Shown here: piece after piece, positions 1-8,284 of the stretch
Numbering within the stretch: the first letter of the stretch is position 1
Layout of the letters: each line of letters starts with the position of its first letter
From: an uncultured bacterium
Lineage (GTDB): Bacteria; Cyanobacteriota; Vampirovibrionia; Gastranaerophilales; Gastranaerophilaceae
Assembly: GCA_902801985.1 (NCBI GenBank)
Contig: CADCKD010000005.1
Span: forward strand, 39,785-103,784
Direction: 5' to 3'
Length of the DNA stretch: 64,000 bases
The notes under the pieces: generated by a model
Database searches by the model: none
The model's input: only the letters and a program-made list of their open reading frames with translations
Told to the model about the DNA's origin: nothing
Made by a program: the position numbers and the translations under genes

Positions 1-83
1 ATTCCAGAAGAAGAAATAGAAACATACACATCAATTCCAGCTGTAATCCCGCCTATCCCAAGACTATCTAAAAAATTTGCCAT
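1..83 (-). CDS. Partial leftward gene of unknown function (N-terminus only)
   Basis: The reverse strand opens with ATG at 83 and stays open to the window edge. The translation begins MANFLDSLGIGGITAGIDVY and is rich in Gly, Ile and Ser. A purine-rich AGAGAG stretch lies about 13 bases upstream. It would be divergent from nadA. Only 27 residues are visible, so no family can be named. The forward strand is also open over this stretch to a stop near 153 and could instead be the tail of a rightward gene; I prefer the leftward reading because it has a start and a plausible ribosome binding site. Confidence 0.4.
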   Translation of the reverse strand, partial: MANFLDSLGIGGITAGIDVYVSISSSG

Positions 84-190
84 AAGTATTTATTTTCTCT
101 CTTTGCTACATTCCATTTTTATTATACAATATATTTCACGAATAGGAAAAACTTAACATACATTTACAAGATACACGGAGGTAATTATTT

Positions 191-1099
191 TTGTACAATA
201 TAGTTGACAAGATTAAAGCATTAAAAAAGCTTAAAAATGCTATTGTTTTGGCGCATTGCTATCAACCTGTTGAAATAGATGAGGTTGCTGATTATGTGGG
301 TGATTCATTATATCTGAGTCAAGTAGCAGCTAAGACAGATGCAGATATTATAGTGTTTGCTGGGGTTTATTTTATGGCGCAGACTGCAAAGTTGTTATCT
401 CCTGATAAAAAAGTTTTGTTGCCTCAAATAGAAGCTGGTTGCAGAATGGCAGATATGTTAAGTTATAAACAGCTAAAAGATTTTACTTCAAAACATCCGT
501 CTATTCCATCTGTTTGTTATGTAAATTCTACTGCAGAAGTTAAATCAGAGTGCGATATATGTTGTACAAGTTCAAATGCAGTTGAGGTGGTAAAAAGCTT
601 GGGTGTTAGTAAAATTTTATTTGTGCCGGATACTTATTTAGGCAAATGGGTCGAAAAGCAATTAGGAAATGTAGAAGTTATAACATATCCGGGTTTTTGC
701 CCGACACATTTGCAAATTAGGCCTATTGATATTGAAAATGCCCGCAAAAAATATCCGCATGCACTTGTTCTTGCTCATCCTGAGTGTCATATGTCGGTAT
801 CTTCAATAGCTGATTATGTCGGCAGTACTGCAGGAATTATGAATTTTGTGAAAAATAGCAAACAGAAATCTTTTGTTATTGCAACAGAGCAGGGTGTTGT
901 GGACAGATTAAAAAGAGATTATCCTAATAAAGAGATTATTCCGATAAAGAGTAATATTGTTTGTCCGAATATGAAGATGACATCATTGGAAGATGTTTTA
1001 TATGTGTTAGAAACTGAAGAGAATGAAATTACGGTAGATAATGATATTGCAAAAAGAGCCGTAAGGTGTCTTGACAGAATGTTGGAGGTTTCTAAGTAA
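191..1099 (+). CDS. nadA: Quinolinate synthase
   Basis: Condenses iminoaspartate with dihydroxyacetone phosphate to quinolinate in de novo NAD synthesis, using a [4Fe-4S] cluster in the cytoplasm. The 302 residues match the usual short NadA length. The expected cluster ligands are visible as C84 (EAGCRMADM), C170 (PGFCPTH) and C257 (IVCPNM), and the conserved AHCYQP and AHPEC segments are present. Translation starts at TTG, chosen because a strong GGAGG lies nine bases upstream (around 177-181) and no in-frame ATG fits. The stop overlaps the start of rlmB by one base (TAATG), so the two are co-transcribed. nadB and nadC are not in the window. A Nudix-type NrtR-like regulator lies at 42987-43664. 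Confidence 0.95.
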   Translation: MYNIVDKIKALKKLKNAIVLAHCYQPVEIDEVADYVGDSLYLSQVAAKTDADIIVFAGVYFMAQTAKLLSPDKKVLLPQIEAGCRMADMLSYKQLKDFTSKHPSIPSVCYVNSTAEVKSECDICCTSSNAVEVVKSLGVSKILFVPDTYLGKWVEKQLGNVEVITYPGFCPTHLQIRPIDIENARKKYPHALVLAHPECHMSVSSIADYVGSTAGIMNFVKNSKQKSFVIATEQGVVDRLKRDYPNKEIIPIKSNIVCPNMKMTSLEDVLYVLETEENEITVDNDIAKRAVRCLDRMLEVSK

Positions 1100-1854
1100 T
1101 GGATGGAGTTGTATATGGTAAAAATTCTGTTCTTGAAGCGTTAAATGCGGGTAATAGAGAAATAAATAAGATACTTATTTCCAAAAATATTCATACGGAT
1201 ACAAAGATAAATAAAATAAAAGAAATAGCACAGCAAAAAGGAATTGTATACCAATTTGTCGGTCGTGATAAATTTCAAGCGTACGAAGAATTTAACCACC
1301 AAGGAGTTATAGCACAGATTTCTCCTATAAAATACGTGGATATTGATGATTTTATTGCTGAAATGTCTTATAAAAACAGGTTTTGTTCCGTTGTTGTATT
1401 AGATGGGGTTGAAGATTCACACAATTTGGGTGCAATAATAAGAACTTGTGTGTGTGCGGGTGTAGACGGGATAATTATTCCTTCCCATCGTAATATTCAA
1501 GTAAATGCTACTGTTGATAAAATTAGTCAAGGAGCAGTAAATTTAATTCCTATTATAAAAGTAAATAGCCTGATTAACGCAATTCAAAAATTAAAAGATA
1601 ACAACTGGTGGATAATTGCAACAGATGCAAGTGCGAATGATAATTATTATGATATCAAATATCATGATATGAACTATGCAATAATTATGGGCGCAGAGCA
1701 CGCAGGAGTTTCAAAATCGTTATTAAAGGCATCTGATTTTGTGGTAAAAATTCCTATGCAGAACAATTTTAATTCTTTGAATGTTTCTAATGCGATGAGT
1801 GCAATATTATTTGAAGCTTTAAGACAAAAATTAGTTTCAAACTGCAAAAAATAA
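1099..1854 (+). CDS. rlmB: SpoU/TrmH-family rRNA 2'-O-methyltransferase (RlmB-like)
   Basis: Probably methylates the 2'-O of a guanosine in 23S rRNA (RlmB type) with S-adenosylmethionine. The N-terminal substrate-binding domain (about 1-75) starts with the typical VVYGKNSVLEAL. The C-terminal SpoU knot carries motif 1 (NLGAIIRT), motif 2 (IIMGAEHAGVS) and motif 3 (IPMQ...SLNVSNAMSAIL), all intact. The 251 residues are the usual length. The ATG overlaps the nadA stop. A related SpoU member such as RlmH-like or TrmH cannot be excluded from motifs alone, but the N-terminal domain favours RlmB. Confidence 0.9.
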   Translation: MDGVVYGKNSVLEALNAGNREINKILISKNIHTDTKINKIKEIAQQKGIVYQFVGRDKFQAYEEFNHQGVIAQISPIKYVDIDDFIAEMSYKNRFCSVVVLDGVEDSHNLGAIIRTCVCAGVDGIIIPSHRNIQVNATVDKISQGAVNLIPIIKVNSLINAIQKLKDNNWWIIATDASANDNYYDIKYHDMNYAIIMGAEHAGVSKSLLKASDFVVKIPMQNNFNSLNVSNAMSAILFEALRQKLVSNCKK

Positions 1855-1917
1855 TACATAAGTATGGTTACGATAATTGATATTAGTATTATTATGTATT
1901 AAGATTGGAGCTTTGTA

Positions 1918-2937
1918 ATGTCAAAAAAGGTAAAAAATATAGATTTTATTCCTGCATCAGATATTTCGGATGAAGATGTTGATTTTCACAAGTTGCAAGA
2001 ACTTGAAGCGGAACAAGAAGACGATGATGAAGATATCTTGAAATCAGTTGAAGATCCAAAAGTTCAGGAAAATTTATTTACAATTAGTACTGATGACAGT
2101 GTGAAAATATATTTAAGACAAATAGGTAAAATTCCTTTATTAAGTTCTGATGAGGAAACAGATTTAGCCAAAAGAATTAAAGAAAACCATGATAATTTTG
2201 CAAAAGATATTCTTGTTAATGCAAATTTAAGGCTTGTTGTAAGTATTGCAAAAAAATACATTGGCCGAGGGTTATCTTTTTTGGATTTAATTCAAGAAGG
2301 GAATGTTGGTTTAATAAAAGCTGCAGAAAGATTTGATTATAAAAAAGGTTACAAATTTTCTACTTATGCAACTTGGTGGATTCAACAATCAATCACAAGA
2401 GCAATTGCCGATAAGGCAAGAATTATCAGGCTGCCGATTCACATGATAGAATCTATCGGAAAGATAAGAAGAACAACATTAGATTTAACATCAAAACTTG
2501 GAAGGACTCCGACAAAACAAGAAATTGCATACGGAATGGGTATTTCTGTTCAAAAATTAAATTCAATTATAAAATCCGCTCAGTCAACTGTTAGTATGGA
2601 TACTCCGTCTACATCAGAGGATGATTCATCAAAAATCGGTGATTTTATCGTTGATGAATCTACGATAAGCCCTGATAGCCGTGTCCTTCAGGATAACATG
2701 CTTGAAGATATCAGAAATATACTTAATCAATTGAGTCAAAAAGAAAGAGATGTCTTGATTTTGCGTTATGGTTTAGATAATAACGGCGGGAAAAAGACCC
2801 TTGATGAGATCGGTTCTCAGTACGGAGTGTCGAGAGAACGTATTCGTCAAATTGAGACAAGAGCAATTTCCAAGCTTAAAAAACTTTGCAAAGACGAAAC
2901 TTTACACGAAGGTTTGATGAATTACTTTGCGACATAA
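1918..2937 (+). CDS. sigA: Primary RNA polymerase sigma factor (RpoD/SigA family)
   Basis: Directs RNA polymerase to housekeeping promoters. After an acidic N-terminal region (1-60, many Asp/Glu) come region 1.2 (DSVKIYLRQIGKIPLL), region 2 with RFDYKKGYKFSTYATWWIQQ, region 3, and region 4 with the DEIGSQYGVSRERIRQIE helix-turn-helix. Its 339 residues are near the size of cyanobacterial group 1/2 sigma factors. GGAG precedes the ATG. A group 2 sigma factor would look similar, but complete regions and the housekeeping neighbours favour the principal one. Confidence 0.92.
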   Translation: MSKKVKNIDFIPASDISDEDVDFHKLQELEAEQEDDDEDILKSVEDPKVQENLFTISTDDSVKIYLRQIGKIPLLSSDEETDLAKRIKENHDNFAKDILVNANLRLVVSIAKKYIGRGLSFLDLIQEGNVGLIKAAERFDYKKGYKFSTYATWWIQQSITRAIADKARIIRLPIHMIESIGKIRRTTLDLTSKLGRTPTKQEIAYGMGISVQKLNSIIKSAQSTVSMDTPSTSEDDSSKIGDFIVDESTISPDSRVLQDNMLEDIRNILNQLSQKERDVLILRYGLDNNGGKKTLDEIGSQYGVSRERIRQIETRAISKLKKLCKDETLHEGLMNYFAT

Positions 2938-2941
2938 ATTT

Positions 2942-2973
2942 TGACATGAATATTTGCAAATTCGTCATGTCCA
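2942..2973 (+). terminator. Hairpin after sigma factor gene
   Basis: A 7-bp stem (GACATGA with TCATGTC) lies just after the sigma factor stop. There is no T-run after it, so it may be an inefficient terminator or a processing site before the next gene. Confidence 0.35.
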
Positions 2974-3000
2974 TACCATAATGTCAGTAGAGGTAGAGAT

Positions 3001-3615
3001 ATGGCGAATATTTTAGTTTATGAACTTGATGGAAAAATTTATATAAATCTTACAAATAAATGCACAAATGATTGTATTTTTTGTTTGCGCAATGATAAGG
3101 ATGATGTAAAAGGTCAGGAATTGTGGCTTGATAGCGAAGATTTTGGAGCAAAAGATGTTATAGAGCAACTGGACAAATTTGAGTTATCTTCAGAAGTCAT
3201 TTTTTGTGGTTATGGGGAACCGCTTTTAAAATTGGATGTTCTAAAAGAGGTTGCAAGGTATATTAAAGAAAATTATCCGAATGTAAAAATAAGAGTTAAC
3301 ACAAACGGGCATGCAAATTATGTGTATAAACGCAATATTGTTCCGGAGTTAAAAGGATTAGTGGATGAGTTCTCTGTCAGTTTGAATGCTGAGAATTCTC
3401 AAGAGTATAACAGACTTTCTCAACCGTCATTTGAGGGCGCGTATGACGAAGTTAAAAAGTTTATCAATGCTTGTTCAAATGAGGGTATTGATGTAGTCGC
3501 AAGTATTGTTGAAGGCTACAAGGGTGAGCATCATAATATAGAGCTTTGTGAAAAAATTGCAAATGATTGCGGTGCAACTCTTCGAGTTCGTGAATGGATA
3601 CAAAATGGCTACTAG
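3001..3615 (+). CDS. TatD-associated radical SAM protein
   Basis: A short radical SAM enzyme of 204 residues. The cluster motif CTNDCIFC (CX3CX2C, C21/C25/C28) follows an INLTN strand, and the later GYGEPLLK and RVNTNGHA segments match the core of the family. Such short radical SAM proteins are often fused to or adjacent to TatD nucleases, which is why I use that name. No TatD gene is in the window. The substrate is unknown. Queuosine-type QueE enzymes are related, but a clear QueE is present at 41363. Confidence 0.8.
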   Translation: MANILVYELDGKIYINLTNKCTNDCIFCLRNDKDDVKGQELWLDSEDFGAKDVIEQLDKFELSSEVIFCGYGEPLLKLDVLKEVARYIKENYPNVKIRVNTNGHANYVYKRNIVPELKGLVDEFSVSLNAENSQEYNRLSQPSFEGAYDEVKKFINACSNEGIDVVASIVEGYKGEHHNIELCEKIANDCGATLRVREWIQNGY

Positions 3616-4117
3616 GAGTAAATATTTTACAAAAATATTTACATAAAAAATATTATTTATACATAATAATATTTTAAACGTATGATTTTAATTATTCAGC
3701 TTTTTATTGACCGCTTTCTTTGGGCGGTCAAAGAAAGCGGTCAGAAAGAAACCCGCGGTCTGGAGCTGCGTTCGTTAATAAATTGTAATTACTCTGCCCC
3801 AAGTTCGCAAACTCGCTAACGCTCAAACAATGCTCACTTTGACCTTGCAGAGTAAAACATTTATTACTCACTTCGCAAAAGACCGAATTTATAAAATACT
3901 TTGATTATCAAGGAAGTTGAAACAATTAATATGCACAGCGTTGTTTAGCTGCGCTAGAGATTTTTGCATGAAATGCAAAAATGTATGAACAATAATTAGA
4001 AATTATTAATAATTCAGATAATATTTTTTATGTGAATAATATTAATCCGCCCCAATTTATTTTTGGTGTATAATGTTGTCATGAGTTAGTTTTTCAATGT
4101 AAAGAAAGGACATTAAA
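3616..4117. other. 502-bp intergenic region with hairpins and a promoter
   Basis: No supported gene. It holds a perfect 14-bp inverted repeat at 3709-3742, a locally GC-richer stretch (3745-3880), and a second 9-bp inverted repeat at 3961-3981 (TTTTTGCAT / ATGCAAAAA). A TATAAT box at 4069-4074 is suitably placed to drive the acyl-CoA synthetase gene at 4118, although no good -35 box is seen. Confidence 0.6.
3709..3742. repeat. Perfect 14-bp inverted repeat
   Basis: GACCGCTTTCTTTG and CAAAGAAAGCGGTC are exact reverse complements separated by ggcggt. There is no following T-run, so it resembles a dispersed palindrome more than a simple terminator. Confidence 0.7.
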
Positions 4118-6301
4118 ATGACAGCAAATTTAGACAAAATTATGAAACCGAAGTCAATTGCCGTTGTTGGTGCTTCTACAAAAGAACACACAATCGGTTC
4201 TGATATTATGAAAAGACTTCAAGAGTACAAATTTAACGGTAAAATTTACCCAATCAACCCAAAAGGCGGAATTATTGAAGGTCTGCAAGCTTATACTTCT
4301 GTTTTGGAAGTTCCGGGCGAAATCGATTTGGCAATTATTGTAGTAAATGCTAAATTCGTTCTTGATACTATTGATCAATGCCATCAAAAAGGTATTAAAG
4401 GTCTTTGTATAATTACTGCCGGATTTAAAGAAACAGGCGCAGAAGGTGCTGCAGCTGAAAAAGCACTTTTGGCAAAAGTTCAAGAATATGGTATGAGATG
4501 CGTTGGTCCTAACTGCTTGGGTGTTGTAAACACATTGCCTGAAGTTAGAATGGACGGCTGCTTTGCAGAAAGTTTGCCTGAAAGAGGACATATTGGTTTT
4601 GTTTCTCAATCTGGTGCTTTAGGCGGCGGTATTTTGAACATCTTAAAAGACTTAAACTTAGGTTTTGCTCAATTCATTTCAATTGGTAACCAGGCTGATG
4701 TTAACGCTGAAACAGCTTTAGAATACTGGGAAAATGAAGATGACGTTGAACAAATTCTTTTATATATGGAATCAATCCAAAACCCTGCTAATTTCAGAAA
4801 GTTAGCTTCAAGAATTTCTAAGAAAAAACCTATTTTGGCTTTGAAAGCAGGTAGATCTGCTGCAGGTGCATCTGCTGCATCTTCTCACACAGGATCACTT
4901 GCCGGTGCTGATAAAGCAGCTAATGCTTTATTAAATCAATCAGGTGTAATCAGAGAATATTCTTTGAAGAATTTATTCTCAACAGCTAAAGTTTTTGCAA
5001 ATTGCCCAATTCCAAAGGGTGACAGAGTTGCAATTATTACAAACTCAGGCGGTCCTGGTATCATGGCTACTGACGCAGTTTGTGAATACGGTATGCAAAT
5101 GGCTAAGATTTCTGATGCAACAAAAGACAAATTAAGAAGTTTCTTGCCTTCAGCTGCATCAGTTAAAAACCCAATCGATATGATAGCTTCTGCTCCTATC
5201 GAACACTACAAGCAAACATTGGAAACAGTTATTGCTGATGAAAATGTTGATATGATTATTTGTATTTACTTACCGTTCTTAGGTTTGAAAGATATTGATG
5301 TTGCAAAAGCATTGATGGAAATTAAGGCTAAAAATCCTCAAAAACCTGTTATCGGTGTATTTATGACTAAGTCTGAATTCTTCACAGCATTATCTGATAT
5401 GGATGTAAATATTCCGTTCTTTATGTATGCTGAAGAAGCTGCAGAAGGTTTACACAGATTAAATCAACAAAGATTGTGGATTGAAAGACCTGTTGGAAAC
5501 ATCCCTTCATACAGTGTTGATAAGAAAAAAGCATCTGAAATTATTGCTCAATCTCTAAGAGAAGGCAGAGAACAATTAACAACAAGAGAATCAATTGATG
5601 TGTTAGATGCTTACGGAATCAGAGTTTGTAAATCAGGTTTTGCAACAACTGAAGATCAAGCAGTATCTATTGCAGATTCAATCGGCTACCCTGTTGTAAT
5701 GAAGATGACTTCTAAAACAACATCTCACAAAACTGATGTTGGTGGTGTAAGAGTTAACATCCAATCTGCAGAACAATTAAGAAGCGAATATCAAGACCTT
5801 ATTTCTAAACTTGAAGCAAAAGGTTTGTTAGACGGTTTGGAAGGTGTAATCATTCAAGAAATGGTTAAAGGTTCTCGTGAAATGGTTTGCGGTGTTGCAA
5901 CAGATCCTCAATACGGTCATATGATGATGTTCGGTTTGGGCGGTGTATTTATTGAAGTTATGAAAGACGTAACATTCAGAATTGCTCCTTTAACAGATGT
6001 TGATGCTGAAGAAATGATTAAATCAGTTAAGGCATACAAATTGTTAGAAGGTGCAAGAGGTACAACTCCTGCTCAAATGGATCAAATCAAAGAAACTATT
6101 TTGAGATTATCTCAATTAGTAGCAGATTTCAGCTTTATCACTGAACTCGATATCAACCCATTGTTGATTTCAGAAAAAACAGGTGAAGGTATCGCAGTTG
6201 ACGGACGTATCAAAGTAAAAATGGAAGATGCTAAAAAATATTTTGAATGTCACTGTGGTGAAGGCTGCGAATGCGGTGAAATCTGCACTTGCAACAAATA
6301 G
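4118..6301 (+). CDS. ADP-forming acyl-CoA (acetate-CoA) synthetase, fused alpha-beta
   Basis: Interconverts an acyl-CoA with the free acid while making ATP from ADP and phosphate, so it can conserve energy during acetate-forming fermentation. The alpha part comes first: CoA-binding Rossmann domain (1-130, VVGASTKEHTIGSDI), then succinyl-CoA-ligase-like domains with the candidate phospho-His in SSHTGSLAGADK. The C-terminal ATP-grasp domain follows (about 490-705). At 727 residues it is the normal fused length. The tail ends with three CxC pairs (C-H-C, C-E-C, C-T-C), six cysteines not needed for catalysis. AAAGGA precedes the ATG. Monocistronic, with its own promoter and terminator. Acid specificity is not readable. 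Confidence 0.9.
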   Translation: MTANLDKIMKPKSIAVVGASTKEHTIGSDIMKRLQEYKFNGKIYPINPKGGIIEGLQAYTSVLEVPGEIDLAIIVVNAKFVLDTIDQCHQKGIKGLCIITAGFKETGAEGAAAEKALLAKVQEYGMRCVGPNCLGVVNTLPEVRMDGCFAESLPERGHIGFVSQSGALGGGILNILKDLNLGFAQFISIGNQADVNAETALEYWENEDDVEQILLYMESIQNPANFRKLASRISKKKPILALKAGRSAAGASAASSHTGSLAGADKAANALLNQSGVIREYSLKNLFSTAKVFANCPIPKGDRVAIITNSGGPGIMATDAVCEYGMQMAKISDATKDKLRSFLPSAASVKNPIDMIASAPIEHYKQTLETVIADENVDMIICIYLPFLGLKDIDVAKALMEIKAKNPQKPVIGVFMTKSEFFTALSDMDVNIPFFMYAEEAAEGLHRLNQQRLWIERPVGNIPSYSVDKKKASEIIAQSLREGREQLTTRESIDVLDAYGIRVCKSGFATTEDQAVSIADSIGYPVVMKMTSKTTSHKTDVGGVRVNIQSAEQLRSEYQDLISKLEAKGLLDGLEGVIIQEMVKGSREMVCGVATDPQYGHMMMFGLGGVFIEVMKDVTFRIAPLTDVDAEEMIKSVKAYKLLEGARGTTPAQMDQIKETILRLSQLVADFSFITELDINPLLISEKTGEGIAVDGRIKVKMEDAKKYFECHCGEGCECGEICTCNK

Positions 6302-6319
6302 TTTATAAATAATTAAAAA

Positions 6320-6357
6320 GACCGCCAATACAATTTGTATCGGCGGCCTTTTTTTTG
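6320..6357 (+). terminator. Rho-independent terminator
   Basis: GACCGCC...GGCGGCC stem with an AT-paired upper part and a long T-run ends the acyl-CoA synthetase transcript. Confidence 0.9.
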
Positions 6358-6368
6358 TCTGAATTTGG

Positions 6369-6632
6369 TTACCATAATTTTTCGTGTATTTCTGAGGAAT
6401 ATGAAAAATTATCATTATAATTTTTGTCAAGTTGTTTATAATATTCTTGTCTGCGATACCTCATACAAAAGGTAATCATCCTAATTGCAGTATTTAATCC
6501 TAATATTCTTTCGTTAATTTCTTTATCTGATTTATGATAATTATCTCTCAATAAGTCGTCTATAATCCGACTAATGCTTGATATTGCGATAATAGGTTCT
6601 TTTTCTTCTATTAAATAATATTCAAGTTCCAT
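6369..6632 (-). CDS. Small protein of unknown function, divergent from XRE regulator
   Basis: An 87-residue soluble, charged, predicted helical protein (starts MELEYYLIEE, ends SSEIHEKLW). No family recognised. AAGGTAAAC precedes the ATG. It is divergently arranged with the XRE regulator at 6743, and a perfect 15-bp inverted repeat lies between them, so it is probably the regulator's target. A toxin-antitoxin type pairing is possible but the divergent layout is unusual for one. Confidence 0.65.
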   Translation of the reverse strand: MELEYYLIEEKEPIIAISSISRIIDDLLRDNYHKSDKEINERILGLNTAIRMITFCMRYRRQEYYKQLDKNYNDNFSYSSEIHEKLW

Positions 6633-6661
6633 ATGTTTACCTTCTTTTATATGAGTATAAT

Positions 6662-6697
6662 TTCATCTTATATGATATATACATCATATAAGATGAA
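6662..6697. promoter_or_regulatory. Perfect 15-bp inverted repeat, putative XRE operator
   Basis: TTCATCTTATATGAT (6662-6676) and ATCATATAAGATGAA (6683-6697) are exact reverse complements with a 6-base spacer. It sits between two divergent genes, one an XRE-family repressor-like protein, which is the classical place for an operator controlling both promoters. Confidence 0.75.
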
Positions 6698-6742
6698 TAA
6701 TATATCATAGACAGTATTTTGTCAAGTATATATAATTAGATT

Positions 6743-6955
6743 ATGCTTGATTACAATTTAAAAAAATTTGGTAAAACTTTAAAGATAGAGAGATTAAAAA
6801 ATGACCTATCTCAAGAGGACCTTGCAGTGTTGTTAAAGGTTTCTACTCGTACAATTAGTCAAATAGAAAATGGCAAACAACATCCTAAGTTCTTTTTGGT
6901 TGCCGCCATAGCTAAAGCATTGAATGTCGATATACGCGTGTTTATAGATGATTAG
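6743..6955 (+). CDS. XRE-family helix-turn-helix regulator
   Basis: A 70-residue protein that is nearly all HTH_3 domain. The DNA-reading segment is LSQEDLAVLLKVSTRTISQIENG, split here as LSQEDLAVLLKVS and TRTISQIENG. It has no sensing or dimerisation domain, so it is a compact repressor-type protein. It probably binds the 15-bp inverted repeat 45 bases upstream and represses itself and the divergent gene. Confidence 0.9.
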   Translation: MLDYNLKKFGKTLKIERLKNDLSQEDLAVLLKVSTRTISQIENGKQHPKFFLVAAIAKALNVDIRVFIDD

Positions 6956-6970
6956 CCGTGTAGCAAGTAG

Positions 6971-6988
6971 GTCAGGCATTTGCCTGAC
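6971..6988. terminator. Hairpin between convergent genes
   Basis: GTCAGGCA and TGCCTGAC form an 8-bp stem with a TT loop between two convergent stops. There is no clear T-run; AGCAAG/CTTGCT may extend it. Confidence 0.4.
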
Positions 6989-7012
6989 AATATATGCTTG
7001 CTTGTTACATTC

Positions 7013-7687
7013 TTATTTTCCTCTTTTATAGGCATTATAGACAAGGGCAAGGGTTGAAATTGCACTTGCTTGGACTATGGGATTTGGGTCTTTGGCCACT
7101 TGGGTTAGGGGGATAATGAATTTTTCAATTTCTATATTCTCATCTTCTATGAGATTTTTAATGCAGGTTATTGCAGAATTTTTTGAGACCCAGTTTTCAT
7201 CCTCGAGTGCTTCTATAATTCTGTTTTGAAGAATATTTCCGTATCTGCATATAGCATTTATGGCATTTTTTCTAAGGAGTTCGTTTTCTTCTCCTATTTT
7301 TTCAAACAAAATATTAAAAGTCTCTTCTGACGGGAATTCTGCCAGTGCAGTGATCGCTGCTTGAGCTACTCCTTGGCTTGATGAATTTATTTTTTCTCTG
7401 ATGACGTTTAGAATTATATTTTCATAATCATTGCTGCTTTTTGAAACTTTTTTAGGAGTAATTTTTGTCGGGGTAACTTTTTGCCCGTTTGGTAATACAT
7501 ACGAAAAACCGGCTCTTGCGATTGCTTCTTTTGCTTCGTCAAGGGTGTTGTATTTCAAAAAATCTGTACCCAAAGGATGCGGGATCTTTTGAACCACGGT
7601 TTTGTTTGTGTTTTTTAATGCTATTGCATTAACTATATAAATGTCTTTTCCGTCTTTATTCTCTTGTTTTATTGGTATGTATTGCAT
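7013..7687 (-). CDS. HEAT-repeat protein of unknown function
   Basis: A 224-residue protein with an N-terminal beta-like region (1-85, about reading a periplasm-free cytosolic segment) and a C-terminal alpha solenoid (95-220) of HEAT-type helical pairs such as AQAAITALAEFP, LRKNAINAICRYG and VQASAISTLALV. Such repeats act as protein-binding scaffolds. No signal peptide. It follows, by one base, the secreted protein gene at 7689-8282, so it is the last gene of a three-gene leftward operon. Partner unknown. Confidence 0.8.
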   Translation of the reverse strand: MQYIPIKQENKDGKDIYIVNAIALKNTNKTVVQKIPHPLGTDFLKYNTLDEAKEAIARAGFSYVLPNGQKVTPTKITPKKVSKSSNDYENIILNVIREKINSSSQGVAQAAITALAEFPSEETFNILFEKIGEENELLRKNAINAICRYGNILQNRIIEALEDENWVSKNSAITCIKNLIEDENIEIEKFIIPLTQVAKDPNPIVQASAISTLALVYNAYKRGK

Positions 7688-7688
7688 C

Positions 7689-8282
7689 CTATATCCCTTT
7701 ATTAGAAAGATTTTCCCCTACTTGAGAGAAAAATTCATCATATACTTCCGGACGGTAAATTCTGATAATTCTCATTGGCGCTGCTTTCATAAATGAAAAT
7801 CCATCGGCATTTTGTAAGATTTTTTCTACAAGTAAAAATCTTACTTTAGTTGTCCCATCCGGCATTGGTTCTACAAAAACATTTGTATCAACAATAATAT
7901 TTTTTTTACGCATTTCGTTTAGAACCCTTCTTGAAGGGCTATACATTGAATATGCAGTGGAACCGTATGAAAAAACAGTGTAAGCTGTTGCTGCGGCAAA
8001 AACAGTTGACCAGCCGAGTACTCTTTTTTTGCTTACGTAATTGCTTTTGAATGTTTTTCTGGCATTTATGTAGCCGTATTCAGGATTTATATCTTGAATT
8101 ATAAAATCACTATTCTGTAAGGTTTCTATCGCAGCATTAAATACATCTTGAGAATTTGCATTATTGTAATAATGAGTTTGCATTTCAATTCTTTTTTGCG
8201 CGGAAACCTTAGGCATTCTAACAGCGGAAGCCTCTAAAGGTAATAATATTAAACATAAAAATATTGCTAAAATTCTTTTCAT
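7689..8282 (-). CDS. Secreted protein, paralogue of the upstream gene product
   Basis: 197 residues with a Sec signal peptide (MKRILAIFLCLILLPLEASA) and then an alpha-beta domain. Its segment THYYNNANSQDVFNAAIETL then DINPEYGYINARK parallels the gene product at 8285-9166 (FSANTETSLMKGVLNVL, VNSVLGFIYGVKD), so the two share a domain. A hydrophobic stretch (about 88-108) may be a second membrane segment. Function unknown. The start lies three bases past the preceding stop. Confidence 0.75.
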   Translation of the reverse strand: MKRILAIFLCLILLPLEASAVRMPKVSAQKRIEMQTHYYNNANSQDVFNAAIETLQNSDFIIQDINPEYGYINARKTFKSNYVSKKRVLGWSTVFAAATAYTVFSYGSTAYSMYSPSRRVLNEMRKKNIIVDTNVFVEPMPDGTTKVRFLLVEKILQNADGFSFMKAAPMRIIRIYRPEVYDEFFSQVGENLSNKGI

Positions 8283-8284
8283 AA

